NCBI GenBank assembly: GCA_017454525.1 | Contig: JAFTCT010000008.1 | Span: 1 to 34,193, forward strand | Length of the DNA stretch: 34,193 nucleotides | Reading direction: 5' to 3' | Source of the DNA: Clostridia bacterium | GTDB lineage: Bacteria > Bacillota > Clostridia > Oscillospirales > CAG-272 | Shown here: positions 15,501-23,913 of the stretch, piece by piece | Layout of the letters: each line of letters begins with the position of its first letter | Numbering within the stretch: the stretch's first letter is position 1 | Made by a program: the position numbers and the translations under genes | The notes under the pieces: model-generated | Told to the model about the DNA's origin: nothing | Seen by the model: the letters and a program-made list of their open reading frames with translations, nothing else | Database searches by the model: none

Positions 15501-16567
15501 TCTCGACGATGTCGGGCGCCAACGCGCTGTCCGCCAACTACTCCGGTTCGTCCCTGAGCCCGCTGATCTCGAAACTCAAGAAGGGGCACGGCGGACTGAC
15601 CGACGCGCAGATCCGCGCGATCGCCTGCTGGATCGACCTTGCGGTTCCTTGCTACGGATCCTATTCTGACGGCGAGCGTTTTGCGGAGGATACGCAGCGC
15701 GCCTGCGAGGAACGCGTCAACAAACGGCATTTCTACGATACCTGGGACCGTTACGTGAAGATGGACCTCGGCGGCACTCTGCCCGAGGGAACGGTCGAAG
15801 TACGGTTCAAGTCCGGCGACGGAAAGACCGAGCTTTCCGCTTCCGGGAACGGCTATGCCATTTTGAACGGCGTATCGCGCTACACCGCGGGCGACAAGAT
15901 CACGGTCAAGGTCACCGGCAGCAAATACGCCGCGCTTTCGGTAAACGAACGTCAGGGCGAGAGCATCCTCTATCTGCCTGACGGCGAGTTCACCTATACC
16001 GTTCCTTCCAATCTTGCCTATACGTCGAACGCGACCTTCCGCACCTCCGGCGCCGGCTACAGGGAGAACACGATCTTCGTGCGCATCCCGACGGCGGAAG
16101 AGTTGAAGAAGGAGCGCGTGATATCGGTCAATCCGTATGACGCTTCATCCGCTTCGAACGCCTTCCCGCACGCATCCGGAAGCTGCGAAACAAATACAAG
16201 CGGCGTGACGGAAGCGCGCAATGCGATCGACGGCTTCACAGCCAACCGTTCTACGGGAAAATGGCCGTATCAGTCCTACGTTCCGACGGACGGCGCGACT
16301 CTGAAGATCGATTTCGGAAGAAAAGTCAAAGTCGGAACGCTGACGGTCAAGATGCGCGCCGCCGACGGCGACACGCATCTCATGAGCGCGATCGTCACCT
16401 TCTCTGACGGCAGCAAACAGACGCTCGATCTTTGGGATACCGACAAGGAAATGACCTTTGATCTCGGCGGTAAGACCGTGACCTATCTCACGCTCGGAAG
16501 TTTTGAAAAAGCGGCGGAAGGAAAGTTCGCCTTTACCGAAGTGAGCGTTTCCGGCTGCGAAGCGTAA
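12536..16567 (+). CDS. Exported diheme protein related to hydrazine synthase alpha, with jelly-roll and discoidin-like modules
   Basis: The 1343-residue protein has an N-terminal signal or anchor (about 5-32). Residues about 40-480 form a propeller with the HZS-alpha-like pattern: ADIEPQYLANGNIIFSSTRD, VSNLFIMDGNGDHIRRVGYDQ, RVLYTRWDYNDR and GHHVPQKGKL. The first heme site is C548-VG-CH552 and the second C615-VV-CH619. Residues about 650-930 are two jelly-roll domains like those of beta-galactosidases (SWKTGKAPFGDRG, IYINGQLVF). The cytochrome tail then resumes (about 935-1065: LSPLISKLKKGHGGLTDAQIRAIACWIDLAVPCYG). About 1200-1343 is discoidin-like. The ATG at 12536 is 8 bases after AAGGAGGA; the open frame 21 bases upstream has no ribosome binding site. 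Family membership is clear from motifs; catalytic activity is not. Confidence 0.85.
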   Translation: MKRSMKIKIAILIGLTVAAALFVCSSLGLFAGAEGNVFGGDKMLTFPIDDNVRQLMETSNHYIVVKQRQMGGSHYAYTEAVAETNAGVDLYGEINFNPGAQLIALSVLDNGDGTASTYEKILLNLTTGVVRDPSVSFDGTRVIYAKKNNNTDDYHIYEMELTSGEFKETQLTFGNGRADIEPQYLANGNIIFSSTRDVQTVDCWYTPVSNLFIMDGNGDHIRRVGYDQVHTTFPTVTSDGRVLYTRWDYNDRTQMFIQGVFQMFQDGTYQVEVWGNDADYPTTLLHTRDIPGAPGKYVSIASGHHVPQKGKLVTVDTTAGRNDPSAIKFLFPDSTTGVRYNTDHFGQDGRAYKYPYALNENLFLVSATDSYTGVNASFNIYLCNKNESFSKATVICQGAARLPAAQIVPIKMTKGFDRVSTVDYAQSSGIYYVANVYEGDSLKNVEKGSVKYLRVVSLEFRSSASGATVAAGGSAGGTADVFSPVSIGNGSWDVKNVLGIVPVEEDGSALFRVPSETPVYFQLLDGSGFMIQTMRSWSTLMPGETFSCVGCHEDKNSVPRSGGGITMAMKKGVQDLQRDLWMDTCADYENFDPYERDYIGFSYPDVIQPILDQNCVVCHSDTDRALARINAAKGGTDTAVAQLGYLIPYASVWTYSVDGGAEQLAHAPFGDPATGETDVNTKWTAGTLTMKKSFLFTTNNKDACDTALLLKFAGSVTVKVNGATVFTGSSSTVTTKTVKLEKTVTDRFTGGMNEIQITVSGGRRYIECALRSAVDTGKSEIIPKASTWKYQTASSDNLPNDWISEDYDDSSWKTGKAPFGDRGDITKMNTGWSGSQSYIWLRSQFDLTAEQIERFKGGYASLSILYDDTIKIYINGQLVFNPSKLYVDAYTACDISAKPESFLKAGSNTIAVSLHNTGGGRAIDFALYVTPNVQRPSTEAKISLSGEPIFSDGNRMMREYPLSYLVLTDAYPSGSNWVGSPSGAYVKWISTMSGANALSANYSGSSLSPLISKLKKGHGGLTDAQIRAIACWIDLAVPCYGSYSDGERFAEDTQRACEERVNKRHFYDTWDRYVKMDLGGTLPEGTVEVRFKSGDGKTELSASGNGYAILNGVSRYTAGDKITVKVTGSKYAALSVNERQGESILYLPDGEFTYTVPSNLAYTSNATFRTSGAGYRENTIFVRIPTAEELKKERVISVNPYDASSASNAFPHASGSCETNTSGVTEARNAIDGFTANRSTGKWPYQSYVPTDGATLKIDFGRKVKVGTLTVKMRAADGDTHLMSAIVTFSDGSKQTLDLWDTDKEMTFDLGGKTVTYLTLGSFEKAAEGKFAFTEVSVSGCEA

Positions 16568-16616
16568 GACGCCGCAGTTCAGCGCGATAAAGCAGTAAGG
16601 CGCAAAGGAGAACCGC

Positions 16617-17243
16617 GTGGCGAACCTGAAGGAGTATGAAACGCCCGCAAACGGGGCGGAATACGAATATTCTGAAAAGCGGTCGACCTTTACGGCGCGT
16701 CTGAAGCCTGTACAGACGGAGGAGGAGGCGAAGGCCTTCATCGAGGGGATCAGAAAACGGTTTCCCGATGCGCGGCATCACGTCTGGGCGTATGTTCTGC
16801 CCGACGGAACGCTTCGTTCCTCCGACGACGGCGAACCCGCGGGCACCGGCGGCGCGCCGGTGACCGACGCCGTCGCCAAGCGGGGGCTCTGCGGATGCGT
16901 GATCGTTGTCACGCGCTATTTCGGCGGCATTCTGCTGGGCACCGGCGGGCTCGTTCACGCCTATTCCACCGCCGCCGCGGGCGCTGTTGAGAAAGCGGGC
17001 AGAGTATGGGTGCGCGCCTATACGGAGATATCCGTTACCTGCTCCTACGCGCAGTACGGCGCCGTGTCGAGACTTGCGTCAAGATCGGGCGCGCGTTCCT
17101 TCGACGCGCAGTTCGGTTCGGAAGTGACCGCAAAATTTCTTCTGCCGTCAAAGGATACCGGACGCTTTGAAAAGGAACTGACCGAGGCGTTTTCCGGCAG
17201 ACTGGCGGCGCTCGTCGGGGAGGAGGTCTTCCTCCGGGAGTGA
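16617..17243 (+). CDS. yigZ: YigZ/IMPACT family protein
   Basis: The 208-residue protein belongs to the YigZ/YvyE (UPF0029, IMPACT) family of soluble two-domain proteins. The first domain contains RHHVWAYVLPDGTLRSSDDGEPAGTGGAPV and VVTRYFGGILLGTGGLVHAYS, the family's most conserved stretches. The second is a ferredoxin-like domain (about 135-205). The biochemical role is not settled; eukaryotic relatives bind the Gcn1 translation-stress factor. It starts at GTG 16617 after AAAGGAG, 49 bp after the HZS-alpha-like gene. It may share that transcript but is a housekeeping gene found in unrelated contexts. Confidence 0.93.
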   Translation: MANLKEYETPANGAEYEYSEKRSTFTARLKPVQTEEEAKAFIEGIRKRFPDARHHVWAYVLPDGTLRSSDDGEPAGTGGAPVTDAVAKRGLCGCVIVVTRYFGGILLGTGGLVHAYSTAAAGAVEKAGRVWVRAYTEISVTCSYAQYGAVSRLASRSGARSFDAQFGSEVTAKFLLPSKDTGRFEKELTEAFSGRLAALVGEEVFLRE

Positions 17244-17266
17244 CGGGACGGAAATACTGTTTTTAG

Positions 17267-17313
17267 GGGGGCTGTTTCCCTTCGCGCGATCGTGCGAAAG
17301 GAAGCGGCCCCTT
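17267..17313 (+). terminator. Probable terminator after yigZ
   Basis: A long stem of about 17 bp with a few mismatches (17267-17285 with 17292-17311) is followed by CTTTG. The T-run is weak. No clear sigma-A promoter was found between here and dgt; the 244-bp gap (17244-17487) holds this hairpin and the dgt ribosome binding site. Confidence 0.55.
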
Positions 17314-17487
17314 TGACAGCGGCGGGTAGGGCGTGCTGCTCCTTTTGTGCAAGGCGAAAAAAGAGGAGTTTTTTTCACTTTGGCGTATATTATAGATGAA
17401 TTTTGTTGTCGACGGCAGTCGCAGAAAACGGATCAGACCGATTTTTTATCTGAATTTCTGCCGGCGGTGAAAAGGAGGACAACGGAT

Positions 17488-18489
17488 TTGGAGAGCGTTC
17501 TTGAAAAATACTACCGGCGGGAACACGCCTTTTTAGCGCCCGAGGCATGCTTTTCGGACTGTTCCAAAGGACGGGCGAAGCCCGTGGATCCCGACCCGAT
17601 GCGCACGGATTTTCAACGTGACCGTGACAGGATCATCCATTGCAAACCCTTTCGCAGACTGATGCACAAGACGCAGGTCTTCCTCTCGCCGGAGGACGAC
17701 CATTACAGAACGCGTCTGACGCATACGCTCGAGGTCGCGCAGATCGCGCGCACCATTGCGCGCGCCCTTTTTCTGAACGAGGATCTGACCGAAGCGATCG
17801 CGCTTGGACACGACCTGGGACACACCCCTTTCGGACACGCCGGCGAGCGTCAGCTCAACCGGATGGTAAAGGGCGGCTTCCGTCATTACGAGCAGAGTCT
17901 TCGCGTCGTGGACGTGCTGGAGGGGCTCAATCTCACGCACGAGGTACGCGACGGGATCGTCAGTCATACCTCGGGCGTCGCCGAAACGCTTGAGGGACAG
18001 ATCGTGCGCTACGCGGACGTCATCGCCTTTCTCAATCACGATATCGACGACGCGATCCGCGCGGGCGTGATGTCGGACGACGATATCCCGCTGATGCTCC
18101 GCAACGTACTGGGCTATACGACCAGCGAGCGCATCACGACGATGGTCAACAGCATCGTCGCCAGGGGCACCGCCTCCGGCGTCATCTCCATGGAGGACGA
18201 CATCAGAGAGGCGATGAACGAACTCAAATCGCTCCTGTTCGCGCTGGTATATACCAATCCCGCCGCCAAGGGCGAGGAAGTGCGCGCCGAGGCGATGCTC
18301 GGACAGCTTTTCGAGCATTATACCGCGCATCCCTCCGACCTGCCGGAGGTCTATGCGCGCAATATCGAAAACGACGGCGTTGAGCGCTGCGTCGCCGACT
18401 ATATTTCCGGCATGACCGACCGCTACGCGATCGCGACGTTCAGAAATCTCTTTATCCCGAAGATCTGGCAGGGGCTTGACCGCAGTTGA
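17488..18489 (+). CDS. dgt: dGTP triphosphohydrolase-like HD protein
   Basis: Dgt-family enzymes cut deoxynucleoside triphosphates to the nucleoside and tripolyphosphate. The 333-residue product has the HD metal motif in RTRLTHTLEVAQIARTIARAL and in ALGHDLGHTPFGHAGE, with DFQRDRDRIIHCKPFRRLMHKTQVF preceding it. I chose TTG 17488 because AGGAGG lies 9 bases upstream and the protein then begins like its relatives (EKYYRREH). An in-frame GTG at 17347 would add 47 residues without a ribosome binding site and with no resemblance to the family. It is upstream of dnaG-rpoD, as in many Clostridia. Confidence 0.93.
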   Translation: MESVLEKYYRREHAFLAPEACFSDCSKGRAKPVDPDPMRTDFQRDRDRIIHCKPFRRLMHKTQVFLSPEDDHYRTRLTHTLEVAQIARTIARALFLNEDLTEAIALGHDLGHTPFGHAGERQLNRMVKGGFRHYEQSLRVVDVLEGLNLTHEVRDGIVSHTSGVAETLEGQIVRYADVIAFLNHDIDDAIRAGVMSDDDIPLMLRNVLGYTTSERITTMVNSIVARGTASGVISMEDDIREAMNELKSLLFALVYTNPAAKGEEVRAEAMLGQLFEHYTAHPSDLPEVYARNIENDGVERCVADYISGMTDRYAIATFRNLFIPKIWQGLDRS

Positions 18490-18599
18490 ACGAAGCCCGT
18501 CTGCAAACGGGCGCCCGACCGAAATATCTGCCGATCCCGGCACGCATTTAAGTAGAATTAATGTTGATGATTTACAATGAGTGAAAAGGAGGAAGGTCT

Positions 18600-20360
18600 A
18601 TGATCAGTCCCGCGGTGATCGAAGAGATCAAACTGCGCAACCCGATCGACGGCGTCGTTTCCTCCTACGTGCGTTTACAGCGGTCCGGGCAGGATCTGAA
18701 AGGGCTCTGTCCGTTCCATTCCGAGAAGACGCCCTCCTTTATCGTTCATCCGTCCCAGGGATTCTTTCACTGCTTCGGGTGCGGCGCGGGCGGAGACGTC
18801 ATCACCTTCGTCATGCGCGCCGAAAACCTGTCCTACGTTGAAGCGCTGGAATTTCTTGCGCAGCGCGCGGGGATCGTATTGCCGCAGGACCTCGAACGGC
18901 GCGAAAACGGTCTTCTGACGCGCAGCGAGAATACGCAGATGAACCGTGAAGCCGCCAAGTTCTTTCACGACCGGCTGCTCGATCCGCAGACCCCGGAGGC
19001 GCTGGATTATCTGACGCGCGAACGGTCGATGACGATGCCGCTCATCACGCGTTTCGGGCTGGGCTATGCGCCCGATTCGTTCAGCGCGCTGCGGGATCAT
19101 CTTAGAAGCAAGGGGTATACCGACCGTCAGATGGTCGAGGGCGGTCTGCTCCAGGAGAGCAAGAACAAGCCCGGCAGTTACTTTGACTTATTCCGCGGCA
19201 GGATGATGATTCCGATGCTCGATACCTCGGGCAACGTCGTCGCCTTCAGCGGCAGGCGCATGGACGGCATTAAAATGATGAAATACGTCAACACCGCGTC
19301 GACGCCTGCGTTTGTCAAGGGAAAATACGTTTTCGCTCTGAATTTTGCCAAGGATCACTGCAAGGAGCATCTCATACTCTGCGAGGGACAGATGGACGTC
19401 ATCGCCCTGCACGGCGCGGGATTTCCTCAGGCGGTCGCCACGATGGGCACGGCGCTCACCGACGAGCAGGCGCGCATCATGAAGCGCTATACCGACCGGG
19501 TGATCATCTGTTACGACGCCGATGAGGCGGGGCAGAAAAACGCCGAAAAAGCCTTTGGAATACTTGCAAAAGCGGGCTTGGAAACAAGGATCCTCCGCGT
19601 GGAGGGCGCCAAGGACCCGGACGAATACATCAAAAAATACGGAAAAGACGCCTTCAGAAAGCTTCTGGAGGGAAGCAAAACAAGATTTGAGTATAAATTT
19701 GAGAAGATCGTCAAAGAGTACGATCTGACTTCGACCGACGGGCGCGTCAAAGCGGCGTCGGAAGCGGTGAAACTCATTTCTTCGTATTCCTCCGCCGTAG
19801 AGCGGGAACTCTACGTCGGCGTCGCTTCGGGAAAACTCGGCGTGACCGCCGAAAACCTCAAGACCGAGGTCGAGCGCGCGTTGAGGGCCGAGCGGAAAAA
19901 GCAGGAAAAAGCGCAGTCGGACGAGCTGCTGAGACGGGCGCAGGGATTCAGAGACCGCGTCAATCCGCAGACGGTCGGCAACGTCGCCGCGGTGCGCACC
20001 GAAGAAACGATCTTAGGACTGATGATGATCCTTCCCGAAAACGCGCGCCGGGTCTATGAGACCGGCGACGTGAAGGAAGAGGACTTCATCACCGATTTCG
20101 ACAGACGGGTGTTCGTCGGGCTGCTTTCGCTGTGCGCCGAAGGGATCGACGCCGATCCGATGCTCCTGCAGGACCGTTTTACGCCCGAGGAAACGGCGAA
20201 GCTTCTTGAGATGCGCGCGGGAAGAGCGGAATTGAAGGACAACGGCTACGCGATCTTGCTGGACTGCGTCGGAAAACTCCGCCTTTTAAAGAAGCCGAAG
20301 GATCCGGTTTCTCCGATCGACGCGATCTCCGAGATCATCAAAAATAAAAAGAAAACATAA
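18600..20360 (+). CDS. dnaG: DNA primase
   Basis: DnaG lays RNA primers at the replication fork. The 586-residue protein has the N-terminal CHC2 zinc site (Cys37, His40, Cys58, Cys61), an RNA polymerase core with a TOPRIM domain (EGQMDVIALH; DADEAGQKNAEKA) and a helicase-binding C-terminal region (about 450-586). It starts at ATG 18600 after AAAAGGAGGAAGG. The 110 bp upstream contain only a weak GCCCGT/ACGGGC hairpin and a TACAAT -10-like site with no good -35. rpoD follows after 53 bp, forming the usual macromolecular synthesis pair. Confidence 0.97.
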   Translation: MISPAVIEEIKLRNPIDGVVSSYVRLQRSGQDLKGLCPFHSEKTPSFIVHPSQGFFHCFGCGAGGDVITFVMRAENLSYVEALEFLAQRAGIVLPQDLERRENGLLTRSENTQMNREAAKFFHDRLLDPQTPEALDYLTRERSMTMPLITRFGLGYAPDSFSALRDHLRSKGYTDRQMVEGGLLQESKNKPGSYFDLFRGRMMIPMLDTSGNVVAFSGRRMDGIKMMKYVNTASTPAFVKGKYVFALNFAKDHCKEHLILCEGQMDVIALHGAGFPQAVATMGTALTDEQARIMKRYTDRVIICYDADEAGQKNAEKAFGILAKAGLETRILRVEGAKDPDEYIKKYGKDAFRKLLEGSKTRFEYKFEKIVKEYDLTSTDGRVKAASEAVKLISSYSSAVERELYVGVASGKLGVTAENLKTEVERALRAERKKQEKAQSDELLRRAQGFRDRVNPQTVGNVAAVRTEETILGLMMILPENARRVYETGDVKEEDFITDFDRRVFVGLLSLCAEGIDADPMLLQDRFTPEETAKLLEMRAGRAELKDNGYAILLDCVGKLRLLKKPKDPVSPIDAISEIIKNKKKT

Positions 20361-20413
20361 AAATCATAAATCCAGCCGAAAATTCACGATGTGAATAAGA
20401 AAGGACGGTTATC

Positions 20414-21523
20414 ATGAATCACGATAACAATATGAAGGACCCTTCTCAGATGCCGATCGAGGAACTGATCGAAAAAAGCAAGAGCGGTCAGGGTGATCTC
20501 GCCGGGATGATCGACGACAACGAGAGCGAACTGGATCAGATCGACAAACTGTACGAAGACCTGGAGATCCTCAATCTCGAAGTCAGCGAGGGCAGCATCG
20601 AGCAGAACGAATTCTCGGAAGAGATCAAGAATGAGATCGAGCGTTACGAATCCGCCGAGGATATGGAAAAGATGCTCGCCAGCGAAGGTCTTGCGATCGA
20701 CGACCCGGTGAGGATGTACCTCAAGGAGATCGGCAAGGTGCCGCTTCTTTCGGGCGAACGCGAGATGGAACTGGCGCGCCTGATGGAGGAAGAGGGCGAC
20801 GAGCAGGCAAAACAGGAGCTGGTCGAAGCCAACCTCCGCCTGGTCGTGTCGATCGCCAAGCGCTACGTCGGCAAAGGAATGTCCTTCCTCGACCTCATCC
20901 AGGAGGGCAACCTCGGACTCATGAAAGCCGTCGAGAAATTCGACTATCACAAGGGATACAAGTTCTCCACCTACGCGACCTGGTGGATCAGGCAGTCGAT
21001 CACCAGAGCGATCGCCGACCAGGCGCGCACGATCCGCATCCCCGTGCATATGGTAGAGACGATCCATAAGGTCGCGCGCGTTTCCAGACAGCTCGTGCAG
21101 GAAAACGGCAGGGATCCGTCCGCGGAGGAGATCGCCAAGGCGATGAAGATGTCGCCCGAAAAGGTCAGAGAGATCATGAAGATCGCGCTCGATCCCGTTT
21201 CTCTTGAAACGCCGATCGGCGAGGAGGAGGACAGCCACCTGGGCGACTTCATCGAGGACAGCGATTCGCCCGCGCCCCAGGACGCCGTTTCCTACGTCAT
21301 GCTCCGCGAACAGCTGAACGAGGTTCTGCGCACGCTGACGCCCAGAGAGGAGCAGGTCCTGAAACTGCGCTTCGGCCTTGACGACGGCAGAACGAGAACG
21401 CTCGAGGAAGTCGGACAGGTCTTCAACATCACAAGGGAGCGTATCCGTCAGATCGAAGCGAAGGCGCTTCGCAAACTCCGTCACCCCAGCAGATCCAAGA
21501 GACTCAAGGACTATCTCGACTGA
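20414..21523 (+). CDS. rpoD: Primary sigma factor RpoD (SigA)
   Basis: The 369-residue protein is the vegetative sigma-70 factor. Visible regions are 1.2 ([18 protein letters not shown]), 2.1-2.4 ([50 protein letters not shown]), 3 ([17 protein letters not shown]) and 4.2 ([29 protein letters not shown]). Region 1.1 is short and acidic, as in Gram-positives. The TTGACA/TATAAT promoters found elsewhere in the window fit its DNA-binding regions. ATG 20414 follows AAAGGACGG. It is the second gene of the dnaG operon. Confidence 0.98.
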   Translation: MNHDNNMKDPSQMPIEELIEKSKSGQGDLAGMIDDNESELDQIDKLYEDLEILNLEVSEGSIEQNEFSEEIKNEIERYESAEDMEKMLASEGLAIDDPVRMYLKEIGKVPLLSGEREMELARLMEEEGDEQAKQELVEANLRLVVSIAKRYVGKGMSFLDLIQEGNLGLMKAVEKFDYHKGYKFSTYATWWIRQSITRAIADQARTIRIPVHMVETIHKVARVSRQLVQENGRDPSAEEIAKAMKMSPEKVREIMKIALDPVSLETPIGEEEDSHLGDFIEDSDSPAPQDAVSYVMLREQLNEVLRTLTPREEQVLKLRFGLDDGRTRTLEEVGQVFNITRERIRQIEAKALRKLRHPSRSKRLKDYLD

Positions 21524-21538
21524 CCGTTCCCGTGAAAG

Positions 21539-21580
21539 CCGGTTTTGCGCGCCGATCGGCGCGCCCTACCGCAGTTTTTT
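21539..21580 (+). terminator. Probable terminator after rpoD
   Basis: The palindrome at 21547-21564 (GCGCGCC/GGCGCGC) is extended by CGGT/ACCG and followed, three bases on, by six T. Confidence 0.6.
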
Positions 21581-21601
21581 CGGTGCGATATCAGTTATGA
21601 C

Positions 21602-21630
21602 TTGACTTTTTTGTAAAAATGGTGTATGAT
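21602..21630 (+). promoter_or_regulatory. Promoter of the solute-binding lipoprotein gene
   Basis: TTGACT (21602-21607), 17 bp, then TATGAT (21625-21630), ending 33 bp before the ATG at 21664. Confidence 0.8.
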
Positions 21631-21663
21631 AAAGTGTGTCAATCTCATCAGGAGGTCCCGCAA

Positions 21664-23706
21664 ATGAGAAACAAGATTCTTTCATTCGTGTTGTGTCTGG
21701 CGATGTGCGCGGCGCTGCTGTCGGTATTCGCAGGATGCTCGTCGGGGAACGTCCCTCAGGTCGTTTCTTCGGACGCGATGGCGCAGACGATGGTGCTGGC
21801 GATGATCCGTGACGACCGTACGACCGACGCCGCCGTAAAATCGGTTGAGGAGGCGCTCAACAAGATCACCGAGACCGAATTCAATACGCATATCATCCTC
21901 AAGATGTTCACCGCCGACGAATACGCGGATAAGATCCTGACCATGTCGAAAAATCTTTACGACCGTCAGGAAGCGTACGAGGCAAAATATACGAGCGAAT
22001 CCGGCTTTTCCGATACGGATAACGTCAACGCGGATACCAGACAGTACGCTCTGGACGATAACGTCGAGTATATCGCCGTTGCGAACGGCGACCTGATGTA
22101 TTACGATGAGAACGGCCGTCTCGCGACTATGTATCCCACAGTCCCGGACGATCAGCTCGACGTGATCTTCATCAACGATCTTTCCTTATACTATCAGTTG
22201 GTACAGAACAGCTACGTCATCCCGTTATCGAACACGCTTTCCACAGAGAGCGCCTGGGCGAAGAAGATGTCGATGATCATCAATTCGTCCCTTTATAAGA
22301 TGGCGGAGCTTACCGGCGACGGCGTCGACTGCAACAACCGCGGCGATTTTGCGATCCCCAATAACTACGTCACGTCGGGCGAGCGCTATCTTGTGGTGAA
22401 CAAGAAACTGTACGATCACTACAAGTATTCTGTCGAGTGCGATATCTTCAATTCCTCCGGCGCGCCCAGCGCCGTCTGCGACGACCTTGCCGATTTCATT
22501 GAGTTCCTCGAGGACGCGGCGAAGGGCAACGCGGAACTGAAGAACGAGGGCAGCGACCTGTACGTGGATAAGATCCTTTACAACTTCTCGGATATCGGAT
22601 GGATCAACTGCTTCGACGGAAGCGACCATACCAATTCAGCGGTGATGCAGCACGCGGGCGTCGATCTCTCGCAGCTCATCATGAACGACCTCGGAAACAC
22701 CCTCTATCCGACGAGCATCTATGAACAGCCTTATTTCAGAAAGGTCGCGGGACTGATCAGCGATCTGCGCAATGAATACGGATGCGCCCCCTACATCGGC
22801 GAGTGCTTCTACCGGGGAACGGAAGAAGAGATCGGATTCCCGGCGCCCGCCGCCGCCATGGCGGACAATAAGGAGACCTTTGCTCTCGCAATGGTCACGG
22901 GCGACGCCTCCACTGCCTCTTACTATGATCCGGAAGACTATTACGTCGTGAAGATCGGCAGTCCGGTGATTGACAACAGAATGTATGAATCGATGTTCGC
23001 GGTCAGCACCTTCTCGACGACGGCGCTTGACGCGGAAGGCATGAACCTCCGCACGCACATCACCGACTATTTCGATCAGGAAAACCCCAGAGCGCTCGAG
23101 ATCATCTACGCGATGCAGACGAACGCCGAGATCGTCAATCTGCTCACGTACGGGGTCCTCGGGTACAACTACGATATTTACGAGAACGAAAACAACAACC
23201 TCGTGCACAACGCGGGCAAGAACGATTACTATCCGATCTTAGGCAAGGCGGGCAACGTCTTCTTATCCTATCAGAACGATCAGATGTCCAGCGAGGAACT
23301 GTATTATTCGGCGAATAACTGGAAGGCGGCGAAGAATCAGAAGAACATCGTTTCGCGATTCTGCGGCATTCCGTCCGTTGACGAGGTCGAAGACGGCGCC
23401 GATTATTCCGCCGCCGAGATCACCGAGTTCTTCAAGGATTTCTATGCGGATAAGATCGACGGGATCCTCAATTTCGCAGGAAAGGACGAGAGCGGCGCCC
23501 CCTGTACGATCGACGAGTATCTGGACGCCGTGAACAAGGAGTTGACTTCCTCCGGCGAATACAAGTGCTACAAAGACTGCACGTTCGATAAGGGATACAG
23601 GATCACGCCGAGCGCTTTGATCACGACCTATTACTTCGAATTCTATCAGGATACCAACGTCGACGATATCGACAGCAAGATCGCCGATCTGAGCGAAATG
23701 CCTTGA
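21664..23706 (+). CDS. Solute-binding-like lipoprotein, no transporter nearby
   Basis: The 680-residue protein has a lipoprotein signal with lipobox VFAGC (Cys25) and should be anchored on the outer face of the membrane. Its body resembles large extracellular solute-binding proteins of Clostridia (LipO/sugar-binding type), with TEFNTHIILKMFTADEYADKILTM near the start and a long alpha/beta fold. It starts at ATG 21664, 7 bases after GGAGGT, rather than 45 bases upstream where there is no ribosome binding site. It is a single-gene unit: a promoter precedes it and a terminator follows. No permease or ATPase is adjacent; the YesL/DUF624 gene at 28037, a family often linked to sugar uptake, is the nearest possible relation. 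The ligand is unknown. Confidence 0.75.
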   Translation: MRNKILSFVLCLAMCAALLSVFAGCSSGNVPQVVSSDAMAQTMVLAMIRDDRTTDAAVKSVEEALNKITETEFNTHIILKMFTADEYADKILTMSKNLYDRQEAYEAKYTSESGFSDTDNVNADTRQYALDDNVEYIAVANGDLMYYDENGRLATMYPTVPDDQLDVIFINDLSLYYQLVQNSYVIPLSNTLSTESAWAKKMSMIINSSLYKMAELTGDGVDCNNRGDFAIPNNYVTSGERYLVVNKKLYDHYKYSVECDIFNSSGAPSAVCDDLADFIEFLEDAAKGNAELKNEGSDLYVDKILYNFSDIGWINCFDGSDHTNSAVMQHAGVDLSQLIMNDLGNTLYPTSIYEQPYFRKVAGLISDLRNEYGCAPYIGECFYRGTEEEIGFPAPAAAMADNKETFALAMVTGDASTASYYDPEDYYVVKIGSPVIDNRMYESMFAVSTFSTTALDAEGMNLRTHITDYFDQENPRALEIIYAMQTNAEIVNLLTYGVLGYNYDIYENENNNLVHNAGKNDYYPILGKAGNVFLSYQNDQMSSEELYYSANNWKAAKNQKNIVSRFCGIPSVDEVEDGADYSAAEITEFFKDFYADKIDGILNFAGKDESGAPCTIDEYLDAVNKELTSSGEYKCYKDCTFDKGYRITPSALITTYYFEFYQDTNVDDIDSKIADLSEMP

Positions 23707-23767
23707 TTTGTACCGCGCCTGCCGCCGTGCGGAACGCGGCGCGTGAACATGAACGGAATATATAACG

Positions 23768-23800
23768 AAACCGGCTGAACGATCCGCTTCAGCCGGTTTT
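23768..23800 (+). terminator. Terminator after the lipoprotein gene
   Basis: A perfect 12-bp stem (23768-23779 with 23788-23799) is followed by a T-rich end. Confidence 0.8.
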
Positions 23801-23877
23801 GACGCTTCCGACCCCCGACGCCCCCGGAAAAGGGGAAGCGTTTCCGATCGGATCGTGAAAAATAATTGAAATATCTC

Positions 23878-23906
23878 TTGCAATAAAATAAGAAACGTGA
23901 TATAAT
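23878..23906 (+). promoter_or_regulatory. Promoter of the SRP RNA
   Basis: TTGCAA (23878-23883), 17 bp, TATAAT (23901-23906). The predicted start near 23914 fits the 5' end of the RNA. Confidence 0.85.
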
Positions 23907-23913
23907 ATGTTAT

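Noticed and set aside
8514..16567. Claim that the organism carries out anammox or makes hydrazine
   Set aside because: Only the architecture matches. No hydrazine dehydrogenase or nitrite reductase is seen, the possible heme-ligand Tyr appears replaced, and HzsA-like proteins of unknown role occur in other phyla.
17347..17487. 47-residue extension of dgt from a GTG
   Set aside because: No ribosome binding site precedes it, and the sequence does not resemble Dgt. TTG 17488 with AGGAGG is better supported.
18490..18599. A promoter for dnaG-rpoD at TACAAT (18573-18578)
   Set aside because: No acceptable -35 lies 16-18 bp upstream; transcription may come from dgt.
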